Part shown: one piece after another, positions 56,236-64,000 of the stretch
Position numbering within the stretch: position 1 is the first letter of the stretch
Layout of the letters: each line of letters starts with the position of its first letter
Origin: Campylobacter concisus ATCC 51562
Lineage (GTDB): Bacteria > Campylobacterota > Campylobacteria > Campylobacterales > Campylobacteraceae
Assembly: GCF_000466745.1 (NCBI RefSeq)
Contig: NZ_ANNI01000003.1
Coordinates: 372,001-436,000 of the forward strand
Direction: 5' to 3'
DNA: 64,000 nucleotides
Translations under genes and position numbers: made by a program
Notes under the pieces: generated by a model
The model's input: the letters and a program-made list of their open reading frames with translations, nothing else
Told to the model about the DNA's origin: nothing
The model's database searches: none

Positions 56236-56269
56236 ACTTGCTTCTTGGGATTAGTCCCAAGAAGCAAGT
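56236..56269 (-). terminator. Long perfect hairpin behind ttcA
   Basis: A 15-bp perfect stem (ACTTGCTTCTTGGGA paired with its complement) and a TTAG loop, 6 nt behind the ttcA stop and between the convergent recO and ttcA. AAAATTTT flanks it on the right. The T tail on the minus strand is weak (TATAAATATTT), but the stem strength makes it a good terminator or 3'-end protector for both genes. Confidence 0.7.
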
Positions 56270-56275
56270 AAAATT

Positions 56276-57034
56276 TTACTCTTCACTACTACTATTGAGA
56301 GCAAAAAAAGTATCAGTATGGATATTTTCAAATGCTGCTTTTAGCGAAGTAAAAAGTTTTGGATTTTCTTTTTCTAAAGTTGCTAGAAGCTGTTTGGTTT
56401 CATATCTAGCATGCGGCATCTTTACGTCAAATCTCATTGCAGGACATGCTTCATCACCGATAACTCTTAATTCATTTTTGATAGCATTTTCGCGAAGCTG
56501 TCTCTCGCGAACGAAGATAAACGGTCTAATAACTGTGATGCCATTTTTTGCAGTATATTTTGGAGCAAGCGTCCTTAGTGCACCATTATAGGTAAAATTC
56601 ATAAAAAAGCTCTCCGCTGCATCATCTAAATGATGAGCAATCGCGAGCTTATTAAAACCATGCTTTAAGGCGTAAGTATAAAGATAACCTCTTCTCATAC
56701 GAGAAAAGAAACTACAAAAGCTAGAATTTTTACGGATTTTCTCTTTTGAAATTTCAAAGATTGAGCTATCTATCACCTCATGCTCTATTCCGTGCTCATT
56801 GCAATGCTTCGTAAGATAAGCGTAGTCCTCACCCATGCCATAACTTAGAGTTACTGCTTTAAACTCAAATTTCTCAGGTGTGACGTTTTGAATATGCTTT
56901 AGTACGTGAGCTAGTGCAAGGCTATCTTTACCGCCACTAAGGCCAAGCAATATCTTATCTCCGCCCTCTATCATCTTGTATCTGGCATTTGTCTGACCAA
57001 CTTGCCTAAGAAGCCTTTTGCTAAGCTCTATCAT
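56276..57034 (-). CDS. ttcA: TtcA-like PP-loop tRNA thiolation protein
   Basis: 252 residues. PP-loop ATPase motif 'LSGGKDSLALAHVL' (S33-S38), and the TtcA-type 'RMRRGYLYTYALKHG' and 'AHHLDDAAESFFMN'. E. coli TtcA makes 2-thiocytidine 32 in tRNA and holds a 4Fe-4S cluster on a CxxC pair plus one later Cys. Here C107 is followed by F110 instead of the second Cys ('CSFFSR'), while C197 remains. This leaves one cluster ligand missing. It ends the slyD-fabD-pfs-ttcA run, overlapping pfs by 4 nt. Confidence 0.8.
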   Translation of the reverse strand: MIELSKRLLRQVGQTNARYKMIEGGDKILLGLSGGKDSLALAHVLKHIQNVTPEKFEFKAVTLSYGMGEDYAYLTKHCNEHGIEHEVIDSSIFEISKEKIRKNSSFCSFFSRMRRGYLYTYALKHGFNKLAIAHHLDDAAESFFMNFTYNGALRTLAPKYTAKNGITVIRPFIFVRERQLRENAIKNELRVIGDEACPAMRFDVKMPHARYETKQLLATLEKENPKLFTSLKAAFENIHTDTFFALNSSSEE

Positions 57035-57714
57035 AAATTTTCTACCATTTCAAGTATAAATTTTGCACTAACATTTGCTGAATCTTGCAAAAATTTATCA
57101 AAGTCAAACTCTGCTGCATCACCAGCCCCATCGCTGATAGCTCTTAGTATAAAAAATGGCACACCAAGTGTTTCGCAAACTAGTGCAACGCTAGCACCTT
57201 CCATCTCGGTAGCGCTCGCATTAAATATCTTTTTTATCCAATTTTTCTTTTCATTATCGCAGATAAACTGATCTCCGGTCGCAATAACACCAGCGCTTAA
57301 GCCCATATCTTTTTTATCAGCTATCTTTTTTGCCAGTTCATTTAGCCCTACATCACTTTTGACAAAGATACTTGTGCCTGGCACATAGCCATAAGGATGG
57401 CCAAAAGCCGTGATATCAAGATCATGTTGCACCAAGCTAGTAGCATAAAGCATATCACCTATTTTTAAACTCTCATCAAGTGAGCCAGCTACGCCAGTAA
57501 AGAGCAATTTTGAGGCCTTAAATTTTTCTACCATTAAAGTTGCCGTTATGGCTGCATTTACTTTACCTATCTTTGAATAGGCAATGACTAGCTCTTTTCC
57601 CTTATAGTTTGCTAAGTAAAATTTATTATTTGCATATTGAACAGTTTTATATTCACCAACCATTTCAAGGATCGGTGTTATCTCCTCTTGCATAGCTCCA
57701 AGTATCGCTATCAT
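57031..57714 (-). CDS. mtnN: 5'-methylthioadenosine/S-adenosylhomocysteine nucleosidase
   Basis: 227 residues, Pfs/MTAN. Seen are 'LGAMQEEITPIL' (general acid Glu), 'FTGVAGSLDE', 'EMEGASVALVC' (ribose-binding Glu) and 'RAISDGAGDAA' (catalytic Asp). It splits SAH and MTA, feeds AI-2 formation, and in Campylobacter and Helicobacter also hydrolyses 6-aminodeoxyfutalosine in the alternative menaquinone pathway. It overlaps fabD and ttcA by 4 nt each. Confidence 0.95.
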   Translation of the reverse strand: MIAILGAMQEEITPILEMVGEYKTVQYANNKFYLANYKGKELVIAYSKIGKVNAAITATLMVEKFKASKLLFTGVAGSLDESLKIGDMLYATSLVQHDLDITAFGHPYGYVPGTSIFVKSDVGLNELAKKIADKKDMGLSAGVIATGDQFICDNEKKNWIKKIFNASATEMEGASVALVCETLGVPFFILRAISDGAGDAAEFDFDKFLQDSANVSAKFILEMVENL

Positions 57715-58640
57715 CTCTCCTCCAAAATTTTCACAACTTCTTCAAGACTTGCCATATCAGTAATACTATAAGTTGGCTTTTCAGTATTTTTTTTATTGAT
57801 GCCCTTTAACGTCGCAGCACCAAGCTCGATAAAACAATCAACATTATTTTCATAGTTTTTAATGCTCTGTTTATAGCAAACTGGTTTTATTAGCTGCTCT
57901 TTTAGTAGGACTAGTGCTTCGCTTTTATCAGTATAAATTTTAGCATTTACATTTGAGACAACTGGAGAAAAATTGGTAGCCAAAGTACTCTCAAGCTCGC
58001 TTGCTAGTCTAACACTAGCTGGCTCAAGTATCGGACAATGGCTTGCTACTGACATATTTAAAAGCATTACTCTTTTTGCGCCAGCTTCTTTAAATTTTGC
58101 TTCATAGCTAGCAAGATCAGCTCTTACACCAGCGACAACGATTTGTCCATCGCAGTTGTAGTTTGCAGCATAAATTTGTAAACCTTCTTCTCTTGCTTTT
58201 TTACAAATTTCTTCAACCACTTCATCACTAAGTCCAAGAACTACCATCATACCAGCATCTTTACCAACACAAGCTTCTTGCATAAATTTACCACGTAAAT
58301 TCACAAGCCTAATCGCATCAATAAAATTAAATGCTCCGCTAACTGCAAGAGCGGTAAATTCTCCAAGTGAGTGCCCGAGACTAAATTCTGGTTTTTCTTT
58401 AATAAAATTTGAAAAAGACAAATAAGTCATTAGCGAGTTTAAAACAATAGCTGGCTGAGTAAATTCTGTTTTATCTAACTTATCGTTTTGTGTAAATAAA
58501 AGCTCTTTGTAATCAATGCCAGTGTCATTACAAGCATCATTTAAAAGTAACTTAGAAGTAGAAAAATTTTCGTAAAAGTCTTTTCCCATACCAATACTTT
58601 GCGAGCCTTGGCCCGCAAAAACAAAAGCAAATTTTTTCAT
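57711..58640 (-). CDS. fabD: Malonyl-CoA:ACP transacylase
   Basis: 309 residues. N-terminal 'FVFAGQGSQSIGMGKDFY', catalytic Ser in 'FSLGHSLGEFTALA' (about residue 94), and Arg/His at 'LRGKFMQEA' and 'VASHCPIL'. It loads malonyl groups onto ACP for fatty acid synthesis. It is 9 nt behind slyD and overlaps mtnN. Confidence 0.95.
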   Translation of the reverse strand: MKKFAFVFAGQGSQSIGMGKDFYENFSTSKLLLNDACNDTGIDYKELLFTQNDKLDKTEFTQPAIVLNSLMTYLSFSNFIKEKPEFSLGHSLGEFTALAVSGAFNFIDAIRLVNLRGKFMQEACVGKDAGMMVVLGLSDEVVEEICKKAREEGLQIYAANYNCDGQIVVAGVRADLASYEAKFKEAGAKRVMLLNMSVASHCPILEPASVRLASELESTLATNFSPVVSNVNAKIYTDKSEALVLLKEQLIKPVCYKQSIKNYENNVDCFIELGAATLKGINKKNTEKPTYSITDMASLEEVVKILEER

Positions 58641-58649
58641 TTTAGCTTC

Positions 58650-59246
58650 TTAGTGATGGTGATGTCCGTGTCCACCGCAACCGCAACCACCATCCTCGTG
58701 TCCGTGTCCATGCCCGTGTCCATGACCACCGCAGCACTCATGTTCATGCTCATGATCGTGACCACCGCAACCGCAAGTATGAGCCCCAGCTACCATGCCT
58801 GTTGCTTTTTCATCTTCTGTCGCATCTCTAACTTCTAAAACTTCAACATTAAATAGCAAATCTTTACCAGCATATGGGTGATTAAAATCAACCGTTACTT
58901 CGTCATCTTTGATCTCTTTAACAATGACACGAACACTTGAGCCATCCTCATTTTGACCAAAAAGTTCCATTCCTTCATGTAAATCTATACCAGCAAACTG
59001 CTCTTTTGGTAACGACTGAATGGCTTCGTTATTATATTCACCACAACCCTCTGCTGCCTTTACGCTTATAGTTGCTCTTTCACCTGATTTTAGTTTACTT
59101 ACTTCTTCTTCAAGCTTTTCTATAATATGGCCATGCCCTGTTATAAATGAAATTTGGCCACCTTCTTGCATGTTTGACTCTAGAATTTCACCAGTGTTAG
59201 CATCTTTTAGTTCGTAAAACATAGTTATAACTTGATCTTTACTCAC
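58650..59246 (-). CDS. slyD: SlyD-type FKBP peptidyl-prolyl isomerase with metal-binding tail
   Basis: 198 residues. FKBP domain split by the IF chaperone domain (about 70-125): 'FYELKDANTGEILESN', 'FITGHGHIIEKLEEEV', 'VDFNHPYAGKDLLF'. The last 50 residues are a His/Cys/Gly tail with at least 18 His and 8 Cys, ending in four His. SlyD tails bind Ni(II), Zn(II) or Cu and supply nickel to hydrogenases in E. coli; Campylobacter relies on a NiFe hydrogenase, which fits. First gene of slyD-fabD-mtnN-ttcA. Confidence 0.94.
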   Translation of the reverse strand: MSKDQVITMFYELKDANTGEILESNMQEGGQISFITGHGHIIEKLEEEVSKLKSGERATISVKAAEGCGEYNNEAIQSLPKEQFAGIDLHEGMELFGQNEDGSSVRVIVKEIKDDEVTVDFNHPYAGKDLLFNVEVLEVRDATEDEKATGMVAGAHTCGCGGHDHEHEHECCGGHGHGHGHGHEDGGCGCGGHGHHHH

Positions 59247-59284
59247 AATAATCTCCTTAGATTTGGTTTCTTGATTAATGTGGG

Positions 59285-59290
59285 ATTATA
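59285..59290 (-). promoter_or_regulatory. -10 element for the slyD operon
   Basis: The minus strand reads TAGATATAATCCCACA, with a perfect TATAAT, 39 nt before the slyD ATG. It is nearly identical to the accD promoter. Confidence 0.6.
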
Positions 59291-59308
59291 TCTAAAAAAG
59301 ATTAAAAT

Positions 59309-60151
59309 TTAGTTTCTATTAGGAGAGGCTTTGGCTTCTTTACTATCTGGATAGCCGACTTTTAAAGCTTTATAAAATCTATTTGCGCTTTGCGTATCAC
59401 CTATCTTATCAAAGCTTATAGCTGTGTGATATAGAAGTTTTGGTGTATAGTCAGCCTTATCTTCGTTCTGTATGCTTTTTTTGTAGTATTGTATAGCTGT
59501 ACTGTATGATTTTTGACTGTAAGCAACTTCACCTAAATAATAATTTGTTGCACCAGTTTTATAGCCTTTTTTATTTAAATATTCAAAATATCCAGCTGCT
59601 TCTGTGCTATTACCAGAATTTAGAAGTTTAATGCCATCAGCCAAAATATCTTTATCGCTTTTTCCACTAAAATTTGAAGTTGGCTTACTTTGTTCTTTTG
59701 GATTTGCATTTTGCTTTGGTTGAGCAGCATTTTTATCCATTATTGCACCTAATTTATTTAAGGCAGCAGTGATATTCTTGTAGTTTTTGTCTTGTATATC
59801 TCTAGTTTCATCAACATAAGCCTTCAGTGATGTCAAACTTACACCAGAATCACTTATGCCACCATTTACCTTCGTCTCTATATCATTTATTCTTTGCTCA
59901 AGCTTATTCATTCTAGCACTCATGCTCTCAATCAAGCTTTGCAAACCTTGAAGTTGTTCTAAAACACTATTCATATTCTCTTCAATATTTTGAACACTTC
60001 GCTTATTATTTAGGGTAACTTTTTCATTGTCAGTTAGACCATATGGATTCGCACTATCCATATTGCCTGCATCAAAAGCTGAAATCTCTTGGCCGGAGGT
60101 AATAGAGATAGTGGCTCCAATCAGAGCCACTACAATTATTTTTTTATTCAT
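59309..60151 (-). CDS. cpoB: Tol-Pal system protein CpoB/YbgF-like
   Basis: 280 residues. Signal peptide (about 1-20), an N-terminal trimerising coiled coil (about 50-130, 'LEQRINDIETKVNG'), a Pro/Asn/Gln linker, and C-terminal TPR repeats (about 165-275, 'ATNYYLGEVAYSQKSYSTAIQYYKKSI'). CpoB in E. coli links the Tol complex to septal peptidoglycan synthesis. It is the last gene behind tolQRAB-pal, 13 nt from pal. Confidence 0.88.
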   Translation of the reverse strand: MNKKIIVVALIGATISITSGQEISAFDAGNMDSANPYGLTDNEKVTLNNKRSVQNIEENMNSVLEQLQGLQSLIESMSARMNKLEQRINDIETKVNGGISDSGVSLTSLKAYVDETRDIQDKNYKNITAALNKLGAIMDKNAAQPKQNANPKEQSKPTSNFSGKSDKDILADGIKLLNSGNSTEAAGYFEYLNKKGYKTGATNYYLGEVAYSQKSYSTAIQYYKKSIQNEDKADYTPKLLYHTAISFDKIGDTQSANRFYKALKVGYPDSKEAKASPNRN

Positions 60152-60164
60152 TATTACCTATAAA

Positions 60165-60671
60165 TTATGGAAGTACTTTGAAATCTGCACGTCTATTTTG
60201 AGCATCGCAAGCTTTTGTTTTGTCTGTACAAACTGGATTGCTTTCTCCAAAACTAACTACAGCGATTCTATCAGCACTAACGCCATTTCTTACAAGAGCA
60301 TCTTTAGCACTTTTAGCACGTTTTAAACCAAGAGCATAGTTATACTCATCTGTACCCCACTCATCGCAGTTGCCTTCTACTTTTATAGAAAGAGCTTGAG
60401 CGTCAGCTTGATTGAATACTGATGCATTTGAGCTAACAACACCTTGTTGATCAGCTTTTATATTAAATTTATCAAAGTCAAAGTATACACTTTTAACTTG
60501 ACTCTCGATGTTAGCAATAAGAGCTGCTAATCTATCAGCATCGCTCATGCTACCTGAATTGTCTGCAGATTGATTTGAATTTGAATTCATATCAACTTCA
60601 GGGTTTTTTGAGCTACAACCGCTCAACAATAAAGTTGCAACTGCAACACTTGCTAGAACTACTTTTTTCAT
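60165..60671 (-). CDS. pal: Peptidoglycan-associated lipoprotein Pal (Omp18)
   Basis: 168 residues. Lipoprotein signal with lipobox 'TLLLSGC' (Cys about 19), a short Ser/Asn linker, and an OmpA-C domain: 'YFDFDKFNIKADQQGV', 'VEGNCDEWGTDEYNYALGLKRAKSAKDALV', whose Asp/Arg (D and R in 'EWGTDEYN...LKRAKS') bind diaminopimelate. It ties the outer membrane to peptidoglycan and to TolB. In C. jejuni this is the immunogenic Omp18. Confidence 0.95.
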   Translation of the reverse strand: MKKVVLASVAVATLLLSGCSSKNPEVDMNSNSNQSADNSGSMSDADRLAALIANIESQVKSVYFDFDKFNIKADQQGVVSSNASVFNQADAQALSIKVEGNCDEWGTDEYNYALGLKRAKSAKDALVRNGVSADRIAVVSFGESNPVCTDKTKACDAQNRRADFKVLP

Positions 60672-60735
60672 TCCTTATCCTTTTTTAGAAATTTGGTCGA
60701 ATTATATCACAAAAATCTTAAATTTTATCAGAATA

Positions 60736-61992
60736 TTACCAATCTATAGATTGAATTTTTCCTACTTTTAAAGGAAACTGAAAACTTCTGTTTTCATTTA
60801 GCCTAACAACACCTAGTGAACTTTGACCGCCAAGCTCTTTTATAAAAACAACACTTTGCCCATCGCTTGAGAATCTTGGATAGTTATTTTTGCCATTTGC
60901 TGTAAGCTGTCGTATAAAATCCGTTTGAGTTGAAATTAGATATATATTAAAACTACCGCTTGCTTCCCTGCTTGAATAAACAACATAATTTTCAAATGTG
61001 CTTACAGAGTTATTATTCTTACCATGAAATACCATTTGTTCAACGCTTCCGCCAGAAATCGCAGGAGTTGCAAAAACATTAGGATAACCAAGCCTATCTG
61101 ATACAAAAACTATCTTACTATCATTATCTACAAAATTTCCATTTACATCTATGCCTGGATAATTAGTAATCTGCGTCAAATTTTTGCTATTTGTATTATA
61201 GATAAATATATCTGGTTGATCTTTTGGTGCCATAGTTAATAAAATTTTACTTCCATCTTTACTAACATCTGAGGCTATAAGCATGCCAATGCTATCAATT
61301 ATCTTTGTTTTTGTACCAGAATTTAGATCATACCTAAATAAAGTTGGCTTATTGTTTACATAAGATGTATAGTAAAATTTAATTTGATCAGCTCCAGCCC
61401 ATTTTGGGAAAATGTTTAGACCGCCACTTACTATAGTCTTTTGATATGTAAGTGTATAATCTGCAACTATAATAGAGCTTTGGCGAGCTGAAGTATATTT
61501 TGAAAGAATAATAAATTTTTCCATCCAGCCAACTGGTGGTAAATTTAGTTCATTAGTAAGCTCAACTATACTTTTATGCGCTAAAAACGGATACTTTGCG
61601 CCGTCTGGCATAGTATAAACCTTCTCATATCTTGTAGTTGCTGTCTTAGCATTTATCAGTTTTACTCTTAAAGTAAGAGGTGAGCCCATAGAGCCTTCAA
61701 GAGCATATCTAAAGATAAGTTCGACGCCTTTATCACTCATTGTATTAGTAGTCGCATCCCCTTCATAGGTAGAAGGCACATGATCTTCGATTACTTCAAA
61801 ATCGGAACTAACCTTTAGATCTCCTAGCATGATTTTAAAGAATTTATCTTTAAAACCCATATCACTAACAGCAGTTGTTGCATCTTGCAAAGCTATCTTT
61901 GGCAAGGCAATACCTTGATTTACAACAGATATGGTCGCATCAGCAGCATAAAGCCCTAGAGCAACACATAAAAAAAGAAAAATTTTCTTCAT
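60736..61992 (-). CDS. tolB: Tol-Pal system beta-propeller protein TolB
   Basis: 418 residues. Signal peptide 'MKKIFLFLCVALGLYAAD', an N-terminal alpha/beta domain (about 20-165) and a six-bladed propeller (about 170-418) with blades such as 'IFIYNTNSKNLTQITNYPG' and 'KIVFVSDRLGYPNVFA', typical of TolB/DPP repeats. Periplasmic partner of Pal and TolA. It is 24 nt behind tolA. Confidence 0.93.
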   Translation of the reverse strand: MKKIFLFLCVALGLYAADATISVVNQGIALPKIALQDATTAVSDMGFKDKFFKIMLGDLKVSSDFEVIEDHVPSTYEGDATTNTMSDKGVELIFRYALEGSMGSPLTLRVKLINAKTATTRYEKVYTMPDGAKYPFLAHKSIVELTNELNLPPVGWMEKFIILSKYTSARQSSIIVADYTLTYQKTIVSGGLNIFPKWAGADQIKFYYTSYVNNKPTLFRYDLNSGTKTKIIDSIGMLIASDVSKDGSKILLTMAPKDQPDIFIYNTNSKNLTQITNYPGIDVNGNFVDNDSKIVFVSDRLGYPNVFATPAISGGSVEQMVFHGKNNNSVSTFENYVVYSSREASGSFNIYLISTQTDFIRQLTANGKNNYPRFSSDGQSVVFIKELGGQSSLGVVRLNENRSFQFPLKVGKIQSIDW

Positions 61993-62016
61993 CTCTACTC
62001 CATAATTTTATAAATT

Positions 62017-62964
62017 TTAGTTTATTTTATCTTCTAAATTTAAATTAAAAGTAGTGCTTTTGTCTGGATTGAATGGAAATTTCTCCGTTGTAAGTTTTTC
62101 TAAGCACTCTCTTACTTTTGCGTTAAATTCTTCATTATATGATAGCTCTAAAATTTCATAGCTAAAATTTCCGCTCTGATCTATCATAACTTTAACTTTA
62201 GCCAAATTTGCAGAATCGGCCTTATAGCTTTGCCATCTTCTTTGAATTTGTTTTGTTATCGCACCCATTAGTGGATCGTAAGTACCGGTAGATTGTGATT
62301 TTGGAGCAGTTGGATTTTGATCTATCTTTAAACTCTTTATTATATCACTAGCTTCTTTTGCGGCTTTTGAACTAGAAGCTTCGCTTTTTTTACGGCTTTG
62401 AACTTTATTTTCGGTCTTTTTTATACCATCGTCTTTTTTAAGTTTCGTAGGATCTATATCACTAAAGAGATCTTTTATATTTGGCTCTTTTGGTTTTGGC
62501 TTTTCAACTGGCTTTGGTGCAGGCTTAGGCTCAGGTTTTGGCTCTGGCTTAATATCTTCTTTGGGTTCTTCACTTGGTTTTAAAATTTCTGGTTTTGGTT
62601 CTGGTTTTTTAGGTTCAGGTTTTGGTTCCTCTTTTGGAGGAGTTGGTAAGCTTGGAGTTGGCAATGGTTCATCTGGTACAACAGGCTTATTTGTAGTCTC
62701 TTGCTTATCTTCCTCTGACTCCTTTTTAGGTTCAGGCTTTGTCTCTTTAACTACTTCATCTGCTTGTTTTGGAGCTTTAATGGTTTGATCAATCTCCCTA
62801 TCAACCATAACCACATCCATAATAGCATCTTTATCATCGGTATATTTCTTAGGAGGTTCTACAAAAAATGTAAGCTTTATAAATAAAATAAGTATAATTG
62901 TAACGTAAATACAAAACGCTACAAGAAACGAACTAAGCGTTGGAAATTTAACTTTATTTGACAT
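62017..62964 (-). CDS. tolA: TolA, energy-transducing inner membrane protein
   Basis: 315 residues. One membrane helix at about 13-32, a long Pro/Glu/Lys stretch (about 60-165, many EPKPEPKP repeats) that spans the periplasm, and a C-terminal TonB/TolA-like domain (about 225-315, 'PLMGAITKQIQRRWQSYK'). It takes energy from TolQR to Pal/TolB. The spacer is of the TonB Pro-Lys kind rather than the Ala-rich helix of E. coli TolA, so without the tol context it could be read as TonB; the position decides. Confidence 0.88.
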   Translation of the reverse strand: MSNKVKFPTLSSFLVAFCIYVTIILILFIKLTFFVEPPKKYTDDKDAIMDVVMVDREIDQTIKAPKQADEVVKETKPEPKKESEEDKQETTNKPVVPDEPLPTPSLPTPPKEEPKPEPKKPEPKPEILKPSEEPKEDIKPEPKPEPKPAPKPVEKPKPKEPNIKDLFSDIDPTKLKKDDGIKKTENKVQSRKKSEASSSKAAKEASDIIKSLKIDQNPTAPKSQSTGTYDPLMGAITKQIQRRWQSYKADSANLAKVKVMIDQSGNFSYEILELSYNEEFNAKVRECLEKLTTEKFPFNPDKSTTFNLNLEDKIN

Positions 62965-62965
62965 C

Positions 62966-63364
62966 TTAGCCGTTTGTCTCTAAAGCCACTTTGTTAAAAC
63001 CAGCACCTTTTAAAGTCTTTAATACAAACATAACATCATCGTATTTTAAATTTTTATCAGCTTTTATATAGATAGGCGAGGTTTTATCGTATTTTGTACT
63101 CATTAATGCGATATTATCAGGAAACTCAGCAAGGCTCATAGTACTCTGATCAACTCTAACTTGTCCTTGCGAATTTATAGATACTATAAGGTCTTTTTGC
63201 TTAGATGTTGAAGTTTTCGCCTTTGAACCATCCGGAAGAGTAATATCCTCTTGATATGTTATGGTTGGCATAGTAACCATTAAAATGGCTAGTAAAACAA
63301 GCATAATATCAACAAGAGGAGTTATATTTAGCTCTGGTGTCTCATCGGTAAATTTAACGGCCAT
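62966..63364 (-). CDS. tolR: TolR/ExbD-family proton channel subunit
   Basis: 132 residues. 'ELNITPLVDIMLVLLAILMV' (about 11-30) is the single membrane helix with the proton-relay Asp19. The rest is the periplasmic dimer domain, including 'PIYIKADKNLKYDDVMFVLKTLKGAG'. It abuts tolQ (no gap) and lies 1 nt from tolA. Confidence 0.94.
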   Translation of the reverse strand: MAVKFTDETPELNITPLVDIMLVLLAILMVTMPTITYQEDITLPDGSKAKTSTSKQKDLIVSINSQGQVRVDQSTMSLAEFPDNIALMSTKYDKTSPIYIKADKNLKYDDVMFVLKTLKGAGFNKVALETNG

Positions 63365-63949
63365 TTATAGTATCTCATCATCTTTTTTAAGTGCTATCAT
63401 TACATCAGCCTGACGCTCGATAACGCTCATTAATTCATAAGCTTTTCTTTTTATGAGTAAGTTAAATGTATATGCTGGGATGGCAACAAAAATTCCGCAA
63501 CCAGTTGCAACAAGTGCCTCTGAAATAGCTGGAGCGATAATACCAAGTGATGAACCTCCACCATTTCCAAGCTGTGAAAATGTCTCTAAAATAGAAACAA
63601 CGGTTCCAAAAAGACCAATAAAAGGCGAAGTAGATGCTATTACACTTAGCCACGTTAGCCCACTTGTAGCATTTTTCTCGGCTATACTTATACATACATT
63701 TAGTTTTTCTCTTGAAATTCTTCCATTTGCACATTTTCTCAAAGACGAATCATTTGGAATATTTTTAGCACCCATAAGCAATGCTTCAAGTGCATTTTGC
63801 TCACGTTTTTGCCAAGCTCCAATACCAGCCATTCTTGAAAAAAGAATTGTGAAACTAACTATAAAATATATTGACAGCCAAGTTAAAACAATAATTGTAA
63901 TAAAACTACTTCTTTGAATGTAATTTAAAAATAAATCTATACCGCCCAC
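63365..63949 (-). CDS. tolQ: TolQ/ExbB-family proton channel subunit
   Basis: 194 residues with three membrane helices (about 13-37, 102-124, 145-167). The conserved MotA/ExbB stretch 'LSVIASTSPFIGLFGTVVSI' and 'EALVATGCGIFVAIPAYTFN' are clear. It forms the pmf-driven motor with TolR. The start is GTG 63949, directly behind the TAA of atpC; there is no ATG in the N-terminus. Confidence 0.93.
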   Translation of the reverse strand: MGGIDLFLNYIQRSSFITIIVLTWLSIYFIVSFTILFSRMAGIGAWQKREQNALEALLMGAKNIPNDSSLRKCANGRISREKLNVCISIAEKNATSGLTWLSVIASTSPFIGLFGTVVSILETFSQLGNGGGSSLGIIAPAISEALVATGCGIFVAIPAYTFNLLIKRKAYELMSVIERQADVMIALKKDDEIL

Positions 63950-64000
63950 TTATCTAGTTCTCACTACATTTTCCATTTTAGATATAGTTGCTGCGAAAGC
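63950..64000 (-). CDS. atpC: ATP synthase epsilon subunit (C-terminal end only)
   Basis: Only the last 16 codons and TAA lie in the window, reading AFAATISKMENVVRTR. The fit to the end of the epsilon subunit is weak alone; the call rests mainly on context, because atpC precedes tolQ in Campylobacter as I recall. Confidence 0.65.
   Translation of the reverse strand, partial: AFAATISKMENVVRTR

Noticed and set aside
62180..62800. TolA read as TonB because of its Pro-Lys-Glu spacer
   Set aside because: The gene lies between tolR and tolB, and TonB genes usually lie with exbB/exbD and iron receptors; context favours TolA.
63453..63917. 154-residue plus-strand frame opposite tolQ
   Set aside because: Antisense shadow of tolQ, whose motifs are clear; no start signals.
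1..64000. CRISPR arrays, insertion sequences, prophage, phase-variable G tracts
   Set aside because: I looked for spaced repeats, transposases, integrases and long G or C runs. The only run of five G's I noted is in the tRNA-Leu anticodon region, which is structural.

Overview
The window is a 64 kb piece of an AT-rich epsilonproteobacterial chromosome, almost certainly Campylobacter and most like the C. concisus group. Supporting signs are AAGGA-type ribosome binding sites, extended -10 promoters of the TGnTATAAT type with no clear -35, small gaps and 1-4 nt gene overlaps, and gene orders that I recall from C. jejuni: folK/aroQ/flhF, pheST-aroA-ispH-rpsA-serA, argH-pckA-pycB-transporters-atpE, and atpC-tolQRAB-pal-slyD-fabD-pfs through infB. 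These blocks are joined differently here, with extra genes between them. The species assignment is inference. The DNA is nearly all core chromosome: I see no phage, insertion sequence, CRISPR array or restriction system.

Layout. 1-2.4 kb (minus): start of flhF, then folK, an M24 aminopeptidase and aroQ. 2.4-4.5 kb (plus): an aminofutalosine-deaminase-like amidohydrolase and sppA. 4.6-7.7 kb: GluQ-RS, an RRM RNA-binding protein, a DJ-1 protein, a SelW-like selenoprotein that reads through an in-frame TGA (6569-6826), and efp. 7.7-17 kb (minus): pheS-pheT-aroA-ispH, rpsA, an unknown membrane-anchored protein, serA, efp. 17-24 kb: HIT protein, a soluble CZB chemoreceptor, argH, an unknown coiled-coil protein, and a GNAT-copZ-copA-TorD-like cluster. 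24-27 kb (plus): yebC, cyclophilin, a Na+/dicarboxylate-type symporter. 27-37 kb (minus): pckA and pycB (PEP/pyruvate/oxaloacetate node), a TRAP transporter without its binding protein, and three tandem NSS-family transporters.

37-49 kb: atpE, tRNA-Leu(GAG) and a ferritin-like/VIT metal transporter on plus; then a long minus-strand run tyrA-M23 peptidase-lpxC-tsaB-thrB-ylxR-infB-rbfA-rimP-fhs-ribD that mixes cell envelope, tRNA t6A modification, translation initiation and one-carbon metabolism. 49-56 kb (plus): bamA, accD-rlmH-dksA, an unknown membrane protein, dus, recO. 56-64 kb (minus): the complete tolQ-tolR-tolA-tolB-pal-cpoB envelope system directly behind atpC, then slyD-fabD-pfs-ttcA.

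The most notable object is the SelW-like gene: a conventional reading stops at codon 11, but the frame continues to a natural stop, has its own promoter, ribosome binding site and strong terminator, and carries a plausible bacterial SECIS hairpin. Second is tsaB, whose reading frame reaches back to a 4-nt overlap with lpxC but has no ATG/GTG/TTG there and seems to start at ATA. I did not find a clearly new multi-gene defence or mobile system.
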